Assembly (NCBI RefSeq): GCF_004296575.1
Contig: NZ_SAYT01000004.1
Location: 283,507 to 347,506 of the forward strand
Length of the DNA stretch: 64,000 nt
Direction of reading: 5' to 3'
From: Dyella amyloliquefaciens
Lineage (GTDB): Bacteria; Pseudomonadota; Gammaproteobacteria; Xanthomonadales; Rhodanobacteraceae
In this document: piece after piece, positions 18,746 through 27,995 of the stretch
Position numbering within the stretch: the stretch's first letter is position 1
Layout of the letters: every line of letters starts with the position of its first letter
Position numbers and translations under genes: made by a program
Notes under the pieces: generated by a model
Database searches by the model: none
What the model saw: the letters and a program-made list of their open reading frames with translations, nothing else
Told to the model about the DNA's origin: nothing

Positions 18746-20641
18746 TTACTGCTGCACCCCGGTGGTTTCCGGTTCCGTCAGGCTGACGGTGTGGCCGGCG
18801 CCAGTTGCCGCGGTCTGCACTTCCGCACGTGGCAGCAACGGATCGAGCTTGCCCTTCATGCGAAGCAGGGCGACGTTCGCCATGTCCTGGTCGGCGGTCT
18901 TCTCGTCGCGGTCTTCGCTGGCGGGCGGCGCACCCGGCGCACGCGTGAGCGCCGCCAGCTCGGGGGCGATCACCTGGGTGAGCGCGAAGTACGCGTCATC
19001 GCGGATGCCGGCCTGCTCCAGCAGACGGCCCGGCAGCATCCAGGAAGCCAGCGATTCCCGTGTCGGCGTCGTCGGGTTGCGCGGATCCACCAGCAACCAG
19101 ACGCCAGCCTGGGCCAGCATGTCCTGGCCGTCCACGAAGCCGGCCTGGTTGTAGGTGTCGGTGAGCGCGGGGAGGTGATCGCCATAGAACAGCAGCAGAG
19201 TGGGGCGCTCGCGGTGCGCCAGCAGCTCGGCGAGGCGGCCCAGCTCCTGGTCGGCGTGCTGCATGTGGTAGAGGTAGTTCTGCAGCTCCAGCTTGTTCTT
19301 GCCGGTGATGCCGTCCGGCACGGGAATGGCGTCGCGCGTGGCGGAATCGGCGGGCGGCACGTCGTACGGGCCGTGCGCCTCGATGCTGATGGCAAACAGG
19401 AACTGCGGTGGGCCCGCGTCCTTGAGCTGAGCCATGATCTCGTCGGTCATGGCGCTGTCGGCCATGTACTGGCCGTCCATCGCCGCCTTCGCGGGGAAGG
19501 ACGAACGCGAGACGAATCGATCGAAGCCGATGGCGTGGAACGCCGTGTTGCGATTCCAGAAGCCGGGGTCGTTGCCGTGCACGGCGATCGTCTCGTAACC
19601 ATGCGAGCGCAGCGCGCGCACCATGCTGGGCACGACCTTGTGGTTCATCTGCAGGTACGGGAACTGCAGATCGTCGAAGTAGCGCAGCGACAGGCCGGTA
19701 AGCACTTCGAACTCGGTGCGGATGGTGCCGCCACCATAGGTCGGTACGTGCAGCGGCCCACTCTCGCCCTGCGCCTCGAGGCGGCGCAGGTTGGGCGTGA
19801 GGTCGGTGCCCTGGTAGCCCTTCATGATCGACGGATCAAAGAACGATTCGCTCTGCACCACCACGATGTCGGGTGTTGCACCTTGGTTCGTCGGCGATTG
19901 CAGGCGTTCGCGCAGGCTCGCATCGCTCCGCACGATCAATTGCTGGGCGGCGGCTGGATCGGGTTTCTTGCGTGCGTGGCCCTGGTGCAGGTGGAACATC
20001 AGCAGCGAACTGACCAGCCCGGAATGCTCGGCTGTGGCCTGGGCCGACCACGGCTCCAGCCACAGGTGCTGGCCACCATAGATCTTCATCCAGCCCGGCA
20101 TGCCCGCCAGCAGCGTGCCCAGCAACAGCAGCAGCGCCACACCGGATACCAGCCGCTTGCCACGCGTGCGCCGCGCGAACAGTGGGATTTCCTTGCGCCA
20201 CGCCAGCACGATGATGGCCGCGGCACCGAGCAAAGCGAGGTAAGGCCACGGGCTGGCCGGCAGGTAACTGCCCAGCAGCTGGAAGCCGCCGCGGCGCAAC
20301 TGGCCCAGCATGCGGAAGTCGGCCGGCATCAGCGGCGTGTTGAGGTTGCTCACCTTCAGCGTATTGATCGCGTAGACCAGCGCTTCCAGCACGAAGGCGA
20401 CGCCAAAGGAGAGCAGGGGGCGCCGCGACAGCACCAGCAGCAAGGTCGCCAGCAGCAGGCCGGGCAGCGCATTGGCGATTGGAAAAATCGGCTGGCTGAA
20501 CGCCTGCGCGGAACCCACGCCTTCGCCGCCATCGACCAACCCGGTAGCCAGGGTAAAAATGACCGCCAGCGACGCGATATACGCAAGCCGGAAGGCAAGG
20601 GAACGCGCTGACAGCGCGGAGGGGGTCGCTGACATCGTCAT
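18746..20641 (-). CDS. LTA synthase-family membrane sulfatase-fold enzyme
   Basis: About 631 residues from the ATG at 20641 (AGGA just upstream). Five or so N-terminal membrane helices (to about residue 190) carry a large periplasmic alkaline-phosphatase/sulfatase-fold domain. Catalytic features are the metal site start VVVQSESFFDPS, the nucleophile threonine region YGGGTIRTEFEVLTGLS, and the late metal motif LLLFYGDHLPAL. Gram-positive relatives polymerise glycerol-phosphate. Gram-negative members include phosphoglycerol transferases that decorate periplasmic glucans (MdoB/OpgB) and lipid A phosphoethanolamine transferases. A phosphoglycerol transferase acting on envelope glycans is the most likely role here. 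The gene stands alone. Confidence 0.88.
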   Translation of the reverse strand: MTMSATPSALSARSLAFRLAYIASLAVIFTLATGLVDGGEGVGSAQAFSQPIFPIANALPGLLLATLLLVLSRRPLLSFGVAFVLEALVYAINTLKVSNLNTPLMPADFRMLGQLRRGGFQLLGSYLPASPWPYLALLGAAAIIVLAWRKEIPLFARRTRGKRLVSGVALLLLLGTLLAGMPGWMKIYGGQHLWLEPWSAQATAEHSGLVSSLLMFHLHQGHARKKPDPAAAQQLIVRSDASLRERLQSPTNQGATPDIVVVQSESFFDPSIMKGYQGTDLTPNLRRLEAQGESGPLHVPTYGGGTIRTEFEVLTGLSLRYFDDLQFPYLQMNHKVVPSMVRALRSHGYETIAVHGNDPGFWNRNTAFHAIGFDRFVSRSSFPAKAAMDGQYMADSAMTDEIMAQLKDAGPPQFLFAISIEAHGPYDVPPADSATRDAIPVPDGITGKNKLELQNYLYHMQHADQELGRLAELLAHRERPTLLLFYGDHLPALTDTYNQAGFVDGQDMLAQAGVWLLVDPRNPTTPTRESLASWMLPGRLLEQAGIRDDAYFALTQVIAPELAALTRAPGAPPASEDRDEKTADQDMANVALLRMKGKLDPLLPRAEVQTAATGAGHTVSLTEPETTGVQQ

Positions 20642-20861
20642 GGCATCCTGCAGATGGCTGTCATGGCTCGGACACGGGACTGTAACGACCCGGATATGAA
20701 CCAATTGTTGTGCACCGGCAGGCAGTTATCCCGGCAACACCCTCATGGCCAACGCCTCGTGGCCTGCCTCGGTGCACGTGAGGCGGGTTTCCGGTCACCT
20801 TCCGGTCATATTGGGAGGCCGAGTGGTCGGCAGCAGGCGTGCAGTGCGGCACAATGGCCCG

Positions 20862-23714
20862 ATGACCGTTCTCCACAGGCCTCAGGAATCACCGGCGCTG
20901 CGCGCGCTCATCGACGACCGCTATGGCGAACTGGCCGCGCGCTGTCGCGCATTGGGCATCCCGTTGCACGATGACGCCGGCGTGGCCGAGCGCATCCGCC
21001 GCACCCTGCTGGCCAGCGACTTTGCCTTCGATATCTGGTTTCGCCAGCCGCAGTTGCTGTCGCCTCAGGGGCTGGAGCGGTTGCGCTCGGGCAGCGACGC
21101 GAGCGCCCGCATCGATGCACTGAAGCTGTCCGACGACGAAACCGTCTGCCTCACCGAACTGCGCCAGTTCCGTCATGCGGAAGCCTTGCGCCTGGTGTTT
21201 CGCGACATCAACGGACTGGATGAGTTGCCCGAGACGCTCTCGGCGACGAGCGTGCTCTACGAGGCGTTGCTGGGCGCGGCGCTCGGCTGGTCCGAGCGGG
21301 CGCTGGCCGCTCGCTACGGACACAGCCGCAGCCACGAAGGCGAGCTGCAGCGCATGGTGGTGATGGGATTCGGCAAGCTCGGCGGTAGCGAACTGAATTT
21401 CTCGTCCGACATCGACCTGGTGCTGGCCTATCCGCACGGCGGCCAGAGCGATGGCGCGCGTTCGCTCGACAACAGTGAATACTTCGTGCGGCTCGCGCGC
21501 CAGCTGGTGCGCCTGCTCAACGAACCCACGGTCGACGGTATCTGCGCACGCGTGGACCTGCGCCTGCGTCCGTTCGGTAATGCGGGCCGCCTCGCGCTGC
21601 CGTTCTCGGCGATGGAGCAGTACTACCAGAGCGAGGGGCGCGACTGGGAGCGCTACGCGTGGATCAAGGCGCGGGCGGTGGCGGGCGACCGCAACGGCGG
21701 CAAGGAACTGCAGGACATCCTGCGGCCCTTCATCTATCGCAAGTATCTCGACTACACCGCGTTTGCGGGCCTGCGCGAGATGAAATCGCTGATCGATGCG
21801 GAAGTGGCGCGCAAGGATCTCGCCGACAATCTCAAGCTGGGTCCGGGCGGCATTCGCGAGATCGAGTTCGTGGTGCAGCTGACGCAGATGATCCGTGGCG
21901 GCCGCGAACCGTCCCTGCGCGTGCGGGGCCTGCTGCCCGCGCTCACGGCCTGCGAGGCGCGCGGCCACATCAGCGCGGCGCGTGCGCGTTCGCTGCGCGA
22001 AGCGTATGTGCTCCTGCGTCGCGTGGAGAATCGCGTGCAGATGCTGCGCGATGCGCAGACGCACGACATCCCCGAGGATGCCTTGAGCCGCGAGCGCATC
22101 GCGCTCGGGCTGGGGCATGCATCGTGGGAAGAACTTGAAGCGGAGCTCGCCACGCATCGTGCGCACGTCAGCGAAGAATTCGCCGAGGTGCTGATGCCCC
22201 AGGGCGGCCGCACCGCCAGCGCGCCGGTCGAAGGCGTTGCGCTGTGGCAGCACGCCTGTACGGAGACGCTGGATGCGAGTGTGATGGAAGCCTCCGGCTT
22301 CGTGCCGGGCGCAGAAGTGGCCGAAGCCTTGCAGAAGCTGGCGATGGCGGCTTCAGTGCGCGCGATGTCGCAGCGTTCGCGCGAACAGCTCGATCGCCTG
22401 ATGCCGCAGCTGCTGGCGGTGGCGCGCAACAGCGCCGCACCGGTGCCATGCCTGTTACGGCTGTGCCGCCTGGTGCAGGCAGTGGCGCGACGCTCCTCGT
22501 ATCTCACCTTGCTGGAGGAACAGCCTGCCGCACGGCTGCGCTTGGCGCGGCTCTTTGCCGAGAGCGCATTCCTCGCAGAACGCGTGATCGCGCAGCCCTT
22601 GTTGCTCGACGATGTCCTCGACCCGCGCATCGACCAGCTGCCGCTCAAGCGTGCCGACATCAGCGCGGAAATCACTCGCGTGCTGGCCACGCTGGACGAG
22701 CGCGAAGCCGAGGCGGAGCTGGAGCGCCTGAATGAGTTCAAGGCCAGCGTGGCGTTCCGCCTCGGCCTGGCCTTCATCGATGGTCGCGCCGATGCCGTGG
22801 CCACGGCACGCCGTCTGGCGGCGCTGGCCGAGTCCATCGTGATCGCGGTGATGGCATTGGCCGAGCGCGAACTGGTTGCCCAGCATGGGCGTCTTGCTGG
22901 CGAAGGCAGCGGTTTTGCCGTGCTTGGCTACGGCAGCGTAGGCGGCGAGGAACTGGGTTTCGCCTCCGACCTCGACCTGGTGTTCGTCTACGACACCAGG
23001 CGCTCGCATGCGATGAGCGATGGTGTCCGTTCGATGGAAGGCTCGCGCTGGTATCAGCGACTGGCGCAGCGCGTGATGAACTGGCTGACCGTGCTCACGC
23101 GTGCAGGTCGCCTGTACGAAGTGGACACGCGGCTACGTCCGGACGGTTCCAAGGGGCTGCTGGTCAGTAGCCTCGAGTCGTTCACCGGCTACCAGAAGAG
23201 TCGTGCATGGACCTGGGAACACCAGGCCCTGCTGCGCGCGCGTCCGGTCGCCGGCGACGTGTCACTGCACGCCGAACTCGCCGCGGTGCGTCGCGAGGTG
23301 TTGGCCGTGCCGCGCGACCGTGCCTCCGTGCTCAAGGAGGTCAGCAGCATGCGCCAGCGCTGGCGCGCCGAGCGTGATCGCTCGGATGATCGGCAGTTCG
23401 ACCTGAAGCAGGGCCTGGGTGGCCTGCTGGATATCGAGTTCGCGTTGCAGGGACTGGTGCTCGCGCACGCCTCCGAACATCCATCGCTGCTCAACGCCAC
23501 AGCCAACGCCGCGCTGATCGAGGCCTGCCGCAACGCAAGCTTGCTGGATGGCCGCCAGGCGGGCCTGTTTGCCGAGGCGCACGCGGAACTGCTGCACCGT
23601 GCGCTGGCCTGCACGCTGGATCTGCGCTCGCGCATTGCACCGCGTGACAGCGAGCTGGACCGGATATCGACCCAGGTGCAGGACGTTACGACGGAGCTGG
23701 GCTTTACGTTCTGA
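20862..23714 (+). CDS. glnE: Bifunctional glutamine synthetase adenylyltransferase/adenylyl-removing enzyme
   Basis: A 950-residue enzyme that adds AMP to, and removes it from, glutamine synthetase in response to PII. Two nucleotidyltransferase domains are visible. The N-terminal one has GFGKLGGSELNFSSDIDLV (about residues 169-187), the deadenylylating half. The C-terminal one has GYGSVGGEELGFASDLDLVFVYD (about 687-710), the adenylylating half. Both keep the GS-x9-DxD metal motif. Length is close to the 946 residues of E. coli GlnE. The ATG at 20862 was chosen over an open upstream extension that shows no family similarity. No glnA or glnB is nearby. Confidence 0.97.
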   Translation: MTVLHRPQESPALRALIDDRYGELAARCRALGIPLHDDAGVAERIRRTLLASDFAFDIWFRQPQLLSPQGLERLRSGSDASARIDALKLSDDETVCLTELRQFRHAEALRLVFRDINGLDELPETLSATSVLYEALLGAALGWSERALAARYGHSRSHEGELQRMVVMGFGKLGGSELNFSSDIDLVLAYPHGGQSDGARSLDNSEYFVRLARQLVRLLNEPTVDGICARVDLRLRPFGNAGRLALPFSAMEQYYQSEGRDWERYAWIKARAVAGDRNGGKELQDILRPFIYRKYLDYTAFAGLREMKSLIDAEVARKDLADNLKLGPGGIREIEFVVQLTQMIRGGREPSLRVRGLLPALTACEARGHISAARARSLREAYVLLRRVENRVQMLRDAQTHDIPEDALSRERIALGLGHASWEELEAELATHRAHVSEEFAEVLMPQGGRTASAPVEGVALWQHACTETLDASVMEASGFVPGAEVAEALQKLAMAASVRAMSQRSREQLDRLMPQLLAVARNSAAPVPCLLRLCRLVQAVARRSSYLTLLEEQPAARLRLARLFAESAFLAERVIAQPLLLDDVLDPRIDQLPLKRADISAEITRVLATLDEREAEAELERLNEFKASVAFRLGLAFIDGRADAVATARRLAALAESIVIAVMALAERELVAQHGRLAGEGSGFAVLGYGSVGGEELGFASDLDLVFVYDTRRSHAMSDGVRSMEGSRWYQRLAQRVMNWLTVLTRAGRLYEVDTRLRPDGSKGLLVSSLESFTGYQKSRAWTWEHQALLRARPVAGDVSLHAELAAVRREVLAVPRDRASVLKEVSSMRQRWRAERDRSDDRQFDLKQGLGGLLDIEFALQGLVLAHASEHPSLLNATANAALIEACRNASLLDGRQAGLFAEAHAELLHRALACTLDLRSRIAPRDSELDRISTQVQDVTTELGFTF

Positions 23715-23748
23715 CCGTCGTGGTCCGCCATGCTGGCAGCGTGCAGGC

Positions 23749-24726
23749 TCAGCCTTGCAGCTGGCGTGCGGCGATGCGTTCGTAAAGCATCGCGGCAATG
23801 GCGGTCGTCTCACGCAAGGGTTCGACCGGCGGGACGGCGATCGCATCGATGTCGTGCAGCCGGCCTGCCTGCCGCAACGCCTGATGGAAGCGTTCGAGCT
23901 TCTCCGGCAACGCGCCGACCACCAAGGTGTGCACCGGACAACCTACGGCGCAGGCTTCGGAAAGCATGTTTACCGAATCGGGCGTGACCACCAGCCGGTC
24001 GGCCCAGCCCAGCACACCGGGATACGGATTGCTGCCGTCGTCCTGGCCGGACCAGATCAGGCCAGGCCGTCCCTGCAGGCGTTGGCGCATCAGTTCGACC
24101 AGGGCTTTGGGCGTGCGCCGCGAGGCAAGTACCAGCAGGCTGCCGCCTTCTTCGCGCTGGCGCGACAGCAGCTGGCCGGCCAGTTGGGAAATGTAGCCTT
24201 CGTTGAACGTGACACCTTTGCGTGGGCCGCCGAGCAGCACGCCGACGCGCGGCCGCGGCAACTCGGCAAAGCCCGGGTCGGCGTCGCGACCGTCCTGCAG
24301 CCACTGGACGTCGACCGGATTCAGCGAACCCAGCGGTTGCAGCACGTTGGGGCCCGAGAGCCGATCGTGGCGGGGGGCGATCACCGTGTCCCAGTGCGCG
24401 GGATCGATGCGCGGATCGAGCACCTGCACTGTATAGACACGGCCCGCACTGAGATTGCGCAACAAGCGTGTGTACAACGCCGACGTGCGACCGCAACCGA
24501 TCGCCACGGTGGGCCATGGAGCCGCAAATTGTTGCCTCTGCGCGGACGAGAGCGCCGACAGCGCGCCGACCGTGAGGCGTGGCGCCAGCCATGACCAGGG
24601 AGCTGCCGGTTCCAGCTGCAGGTGGCGCACCGGCAGCTCCAGTCGCTGTGCCAGGGCCAGGGCCTGGCGCTGGTTGCCCGCGGCCGCATCGGTGATCACC
24701 CAGCAGTCGCCGTGCAGCTTCAGCAT
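23749..24726 (-). CDS. ELM1/GT-B-like family protein (mitochondrial fission ELM1 family)
   Basis: A 325-residue protein from the ATG at 24726 (MLKLHGDCWVITDAAAGNQRQALALAQ). It belongs to the family named after plant ELM1, which also covers many bacterial proteins. Motifs are DAAAGNQRQA at the N-terminus, CGRTSALY, VQVLDPRIDP, APRHDRL, VGVLLGGPRKG and the C-terminal VTPDSVNMLSEACAVGCPVHTL. The last segment resembles the nucleotide-sugar binding half of GT-B glycosyltransferases. The biochemical function is not established. It converges on glnE with 34 bases between stops and is divergent from the RutE-like gene. Confidence 0.85.
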   Translation of the reverse strand: MLKLHGDCWVITDAAAGNQRQALALAQRLELPVRHLQLEPAAPWSWLAPRLTVGALSALSSAQRQQFAAPWPTVAIGCGRTSALYTRLLRNLSAGRVYTVQVLDPRIDPAHWDTVIAPRHDRLSGPNVLQPLGSLNPVDVQWLQDGRDADPGFAELPRPRVGVLLGGPRKGVTFNEGYISQLAGQLLSRQREEGGSLLVLASRRTPKALVELMRQRLQGRPGLIWSGQDDGSNPYPGVLGWADRLVVTPDSVNMLSEACAVGCPVHTLVVGALPEKLERFHQALRQAGRLHDIDAIAVPPVEPLRETTAIAAMLYERIAARQLQG

Positions 24727-24861
24727 GGGCGTGTGACCGATGGCATTGTTTCCCTGAGCAGTACAGTTCGTTTCATTCGCCTGGGTCCTGTTTGGACGCA
24801 ACCGCCCTTACACTTGGGTTCGTTGCGCCACCGGTGGCGCGTCCTGACCTGAAGGATACCC

Positions 24862-25455
24862 ATGAGCGAGATGCTTTCCGAGGCCGCCCTCGACCAGTTG
24901 TTCCGCAGCGCACGTACCTACAACGCGTGGCTGCCGAAGGCGGTGAGCGACGAGCAGCTGCACCAGCTCTACGAGTTGGCCAAGTTCGGCCCGACCAGCG
25001 CCAACTCCTCGCCGATGCGCCTGGTGTTCGTGAAATCGCAGGAAGCCAAGGCGAAGCTTTCGCCCTTTCTCTCCGAAGGCAATCGCGCCAAGACCATGGC
25101 GGCGCCGGTCACCGCCATCGTGGCGACCGACCATGAGTTCTACGAAAAGCTGCCGCAGCTGTTTCCGCATGCCGATGCGCGCAGCTGGTTCGCCGGCAAC
25201 CAGCCGCTGATCGATGTCACCGCTTTCCGCAACGGTACGCTGCAGGGCGCCTACGTGATGATGGCGGCGCGTTCGCTTGGCCTGGACTGCGGTCCGATGT
25301 CCGGCTTCGACAACGCCGGCGTGGATGCCGCGTTCTTTGCAGGCACCACCATCAAGGCCAACTTCCTGGTCAATATCGGCTACGGCGACGCCAGCCGTGA
25401 CCTGTTCCCGCGCAGCCCGCGTCTCAGCTTCGACGAGGCCTGCCGCATCGCCTGA
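24862..25455 (+). CDS. Malonic semialdehyde reductase/nitroreductase-family protein (RutE-like)
   Basis: A 197-residue FMN-dependent nitroreductase-fold protein. Similarity to RutE is strong throughout: [42 protein letters not shown] (flavin phosphate binding), [38 protein letters not shown] and [10 protein letters not shown]. RutE reduces malonic semialdehyde to 3-hydroxypropionate in pyrimidine catabolism. No other rut gene is here, so the physiological role may be general aldehyde or quinone detoxification. It starts at ATG with GAAGG upstream and is followed 57 bases later by the YceI gene. Confidence 0.92.
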   Translation: MSEMLSEAALDQLFRSARTYNAWLPKAVSDEQLHQLYELAKFGPTSANSSPMRLVFVKSQEAKAKLSPFLSEGNRAKTMAAPVTAIVATDHEFYEKLPQLFPHADARSWFAGNQPLIDVTAFRNGTLQGAYVMMAARSLGLDCGPMSGFDNAGVDAAFFAGTTIKANFLVNIGYGDASRDLFPRSPRLSFDEACRIA

Positions 25456-25512
25456 GCCGGTATCGGCTCGATCGTTCCGCGCAGTCCCCCCAAACCCTTA
25501 GGAGATTCCTAC

Positions 25513-26106
25513 ATGCGTGCACTTCGTTACCTCGTTCTTGCCGGTCTGCTTGGCGCTGCCGTCACCGCCCAGGCGGCTCCGGTCACCTACACGATGGACC
25601 CGGGCCACACCTTCGTGCTCTTCAGCTGGAACCACTTCGGGTTCTCCAACCCGACCGCGAACCTCAGCCTCGGCCAGGGCACCCTGGTGTTCGACGACAA
25701 GGATCCGTCCAAGTCGTCGGTCGACGTGACGTTGCCGCTGGCCAACCTCGACACGCACGTGTCCAAGCTGGACGAGCACCTGAAGAAGCCGGACTTCTTC
25801 GATGCCGACAAGTACCCGACCATCACCTTCAAGAGCACCAAGGTGCAGGCTGCCGGCGGCAACAAGTACAAGGTTACCGGTGACCTGACCGTGCACGGCG
25901 TGACCAAGCCGGTCGTGCTGGACGCCACGCTCAACAAGAGCGGCGAGCATCCGATGATGAAGGTGCCGACCGTGGGCTTCGATGCCGTGGCCACGCTCAA
26001 GCGTTCCGACTTCGGCGTGGGCGCCTACGTGCCGAACGTGAGCGACGAGATCAAGGTGCGCATCACCACCGAGGCCTCGGTGCCGAAGACCGAAGCCACC
26101 AAGTAA
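25513..26106 (+). CDS. YceI-family periplasmic lipid-binding protein
   Basis: A 197-residue exported protein. The signal peptide (MRALRYLVLAGLLGAAVTAQA) precedes a single YceI domain with the standard start VTYTMDPGHTFVLFSWNHFGFSN, the VDVTLPLANLDTHVSKLDEHLKKPDFFDADKYPTITF segment and VTGDLTVHGVTKPVVLD. YceI proteins form an eight-stranded barrel that holds polyprenyl-type lipids and are induced by high pH or osmotic stress. AGGAGA sits upstream of the ATG and a strong terminator follows, so it may be co-transcribed with the reductase before it. Confidence 0.95.
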   Translation: MRALRYLVLAGLLGAAVTAQAAPVTYTMDPGHTFVLFSWNHFGFSNPTANLSLGQGTLVFDDKDPSKSSVDVTLPLANLDTHVSKLDEHLKKPDFFDADKYPTITFKSTKVQAAGGNKYKVTGDLTVHGVTKPVVLDATLNKSGEHPMMKVPTVGFDAVATLKRSDFGVGAYVPNVSDEIKVRITTEASVPKTEATK

Positions 26107-26126
26107 GTCCGGTCCGCCGGAAACTG

Positions 26127-26159
26127 AAAAGCCCGCGCCGTGATGGCGCGGGCTTTTTT
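26127..26159 (+). terminator. Intrinsic terminator, probably bidirectional
   Basis: AAAAGCCCGCGCC - GTGAT - GGCGCGGGCTTTTTT between the YceI gene and the convergent Yip1 gene. The A-run on one side and T-run on the other let it serve both directions. Confidence 0.95.
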
Positions 26160-26177
26160 CTTGCGCGTCGATGGCGC

Positions 26178-27431
26178 TCAGTGGCTGCTGACGCCCTCGT
26201 TCTTCAGCGAGTCGAGCTTGTCCAGGTCAATGCCGTTCACCGCCTGCTTCAGCTGGTCGATGCTGTCGGGGTTGCCCGATGCCTTCACCGCGAAGCGCTG
26301 GGCCACCACTACGCTGTACTCGCCGTTCCTGGCGTTGTTGTCCCAGGCCTCGTGCACGAGGCGGCCGTTGCTGGTGTAGCTCTTCTGGTAGCCATGGTCG
26401 GTCTGCTGCTCGGAGTCAGGCGCCACTGCGCTGGCCACGGCCATCATGCTGCGCATGTTGCCGGTGTCGGTGACTTCCAGTTCGATATCGTGACCCTGGC
26501 CGTCGCTGTAGTCGGCGCGGCCTGTGGTGACCTGCACGCCCATGCCGCCGTTGCGCTCGGCGGAAAGGTGGCCACGCTTCATGCCGGCCAGGGTATCGGG
26601 CAGGAATTGTTCCATGACGTTCGCGGGCAGGGACGTCACATTGCCATCGGCACCCGCCATGCGTGCCATCGCCGCCTGCTGCCCCGCGGTATCGCCGGAT
26701 TTCTGTGCGGCCTCCAGGTCCTTGCTCGCCTGTTCGGCGTGCTGCCCTATGGCGGCGAGCTTCCCGATTGCACTGTTCGCATCGACCGAGACCTTGTTGC
26801 CCTGGCCGTCGTCCAGCTGCACCTGATGCATTGAAGTGCCCGAGAGCGCGGCGACGCCGATCACGCTGGCCAGGACCAGCGCAACGATCCAGCTCAGCAC
26901 GATGGCGATGATCACTGTCACGGCTGTATAGCCGCCCGCCTTCTCGACCGGGCAACGCATGGTGTGGGGCAGGCCGAGATAGATCAGGTAGATGCTGTAG
27001 ATGCCGCCGGCGAGGGCGACCAGCCAGCCCAGCCACGGGATGATGACCGCGATGCCGCCCACCCAGCTGGCGGTCCATGCATAGGCCACCACCTTCAGTG
27101 CCTGCACGGGGTCTTTCTGGCCTCCGAAAGCGGGTGCCAGCGCATTGACGATCAGCGCCGTCACATAGGTCACCGCCAGCATCAGCAGGTAATACAGCAC
27201 CATGCCGACCAGGCCCATGGCGACCGGCGTGTGCATGTGGATGCCCAATGCGCCGTAGCCGATCAGGCTGCCCTTGATGAAGTGCGCGATGACCGGCAAG
27301 GCCGCCACGATGGCGATGTAGTTGCGGAACAAGCCGCCGGTCGATGCCGGTTCGGCGGCAATCACCGGCCACTCGGTCTGTGGCGTGGCAAGAATGGCCC
27401 TGATGCGGCTGAAGATTTTCCCGAAGTCCAT
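26178..27431 (-). CDS. Yip1-domain membrane protein with large soluble C-terminal domain
   Basis: A 417-residue protein. Residues 1-20 (FSRIRAILATPQTEWPVIA) are the family start, followed by about five membrane segments to residue 200. These match the Yip1/DUF1282-type domain. Residues about 205-417 form a soluble domain without a recognised family. It contains a Gln/Ala-rich helix (ASKDLEAAQKSGDTAGQQAAMARM) and a beta-rich part (GHDIELEVTDTGNMRSMMAVAS). The topology suggests an inner-membrane protein with a periplasmic tail. Function is unknown. It is convergent with YceI and divergent from the small zinc protein. Confidence 0.8.
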   Translation of the reverse strand: MDFGKIFSRIRAILATPQTEWPVIAAEPASTGGLFRNYIAIVAALPVIAHFIKGSLIGYGALGIHMHTPVAMGLVGMVLYYLLMLAVTYVTALIVNALAPAFGGQKDPVQALKVVAYAWTASWVGGIAVIIPWLGWLVALAGGIYSIYLIYLGLPHTMRCPVEKAGGYTAVTVIIAIVLSWIVALVLASVIGVAALSGTSMHQVQLDDGQGNKVSVDANSAIGKLAAIGQHAEQASKDLEAAQKSGDTAGQQAAMARMAGADGNVTSLPANVMEQFLPDTLAGMKRGHLSAERNGGMGVQVTTGRADYSDGQGHDIELEVTDTGNMRSMMAVASAVAPDSEQQTDHGYQKSYTSNGRLVHEAWDNNARNGEYSVVVAQRFAVKASGNPDSIDQLKQAVNGIDLDKLDSLKNEGVSSH

Positions 27432-27691
27432 GACAGTCCTTGTGTACTGGATGGAAAGGCCGGTCCTGCGATGACCGGTGCCTGCCTGCGTGGCGAACCC
27501 CTGGAGATCGAGGCCCCTGGAAACGACCGCGCACCCGGGACCTGCGCGCGGGATTCTCGACCCGCTTCCGAACCGCCGACACTCGCCGCACGGACTATGT
27601 CCTCCGTTGCAGGGCAGGGCGCCCCGCCACCGCGCCCTATGGCCGGCCTGTTAACATGTTCGGCCCGGTCTCCCGATGGAGTTTTGCCCCC

Positions 27692-27898
27692 ATGTCGCCT
27701 TCCTCTGCGGCTGCCCCGCTGATCCCCGCGAATGCCGAAAATCGTTACGAAGTGACGCGCGCGGACCTTCCGTTGTCCTGTCCCATGCCCGGCATGGCGC
27801 TGTGGAACTCCCATCCGAAGGTCTATCTGCCGATCGTCGAGGATGGCGGCGAGTCCGCATGTCCTTATTGTGGCGCGCATTACGTGCTGCGGGACTGA
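27692..27898 (+). CDS. Small zinc-finger (NDUFS6-like) domain protein
   Basis: A 68-residue protein with an NDUFS6-like zinc-finger motif: LSCPMPGMALWNSHPKVYLPI and CPYCGAHYVLRD. The Cys-x(n)-His plus CxxC spacing fits one zinc site. Proteobacterial homologues are conserved small proteins of uncertain function. The ATG at 27692 is preferred (TGGAG upstream). An in-frame ATG at 27656 would add 12 residues. It precedes the glycosyltransferase gene by about 100 bases, the first gene of the polysaccharide group. Confidence 0.85.
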   Translation: MSPSSAAAPLIPANAENRYEVTRADLPLSCPMPGMALWNSHPKVYLPIVEDGGESACPYCGAHYVLRD

Positions 27899-27995
27899 GT
27901 TTTCCCCGAATAGTTGCGTTTGAAACTATTGCTGGGGCGCATTTAGGCACGATTGCTGCTTGCCTCTAGGGATGAAGGCACCTTACGAATCCATC

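Noticed and set aside
20745..20861. 39-codon upstream extension of glnE
   Set aside because: The extension is unlike other GlnE N-termini. The ATG at 20862 gives 950 residues, the usual size.
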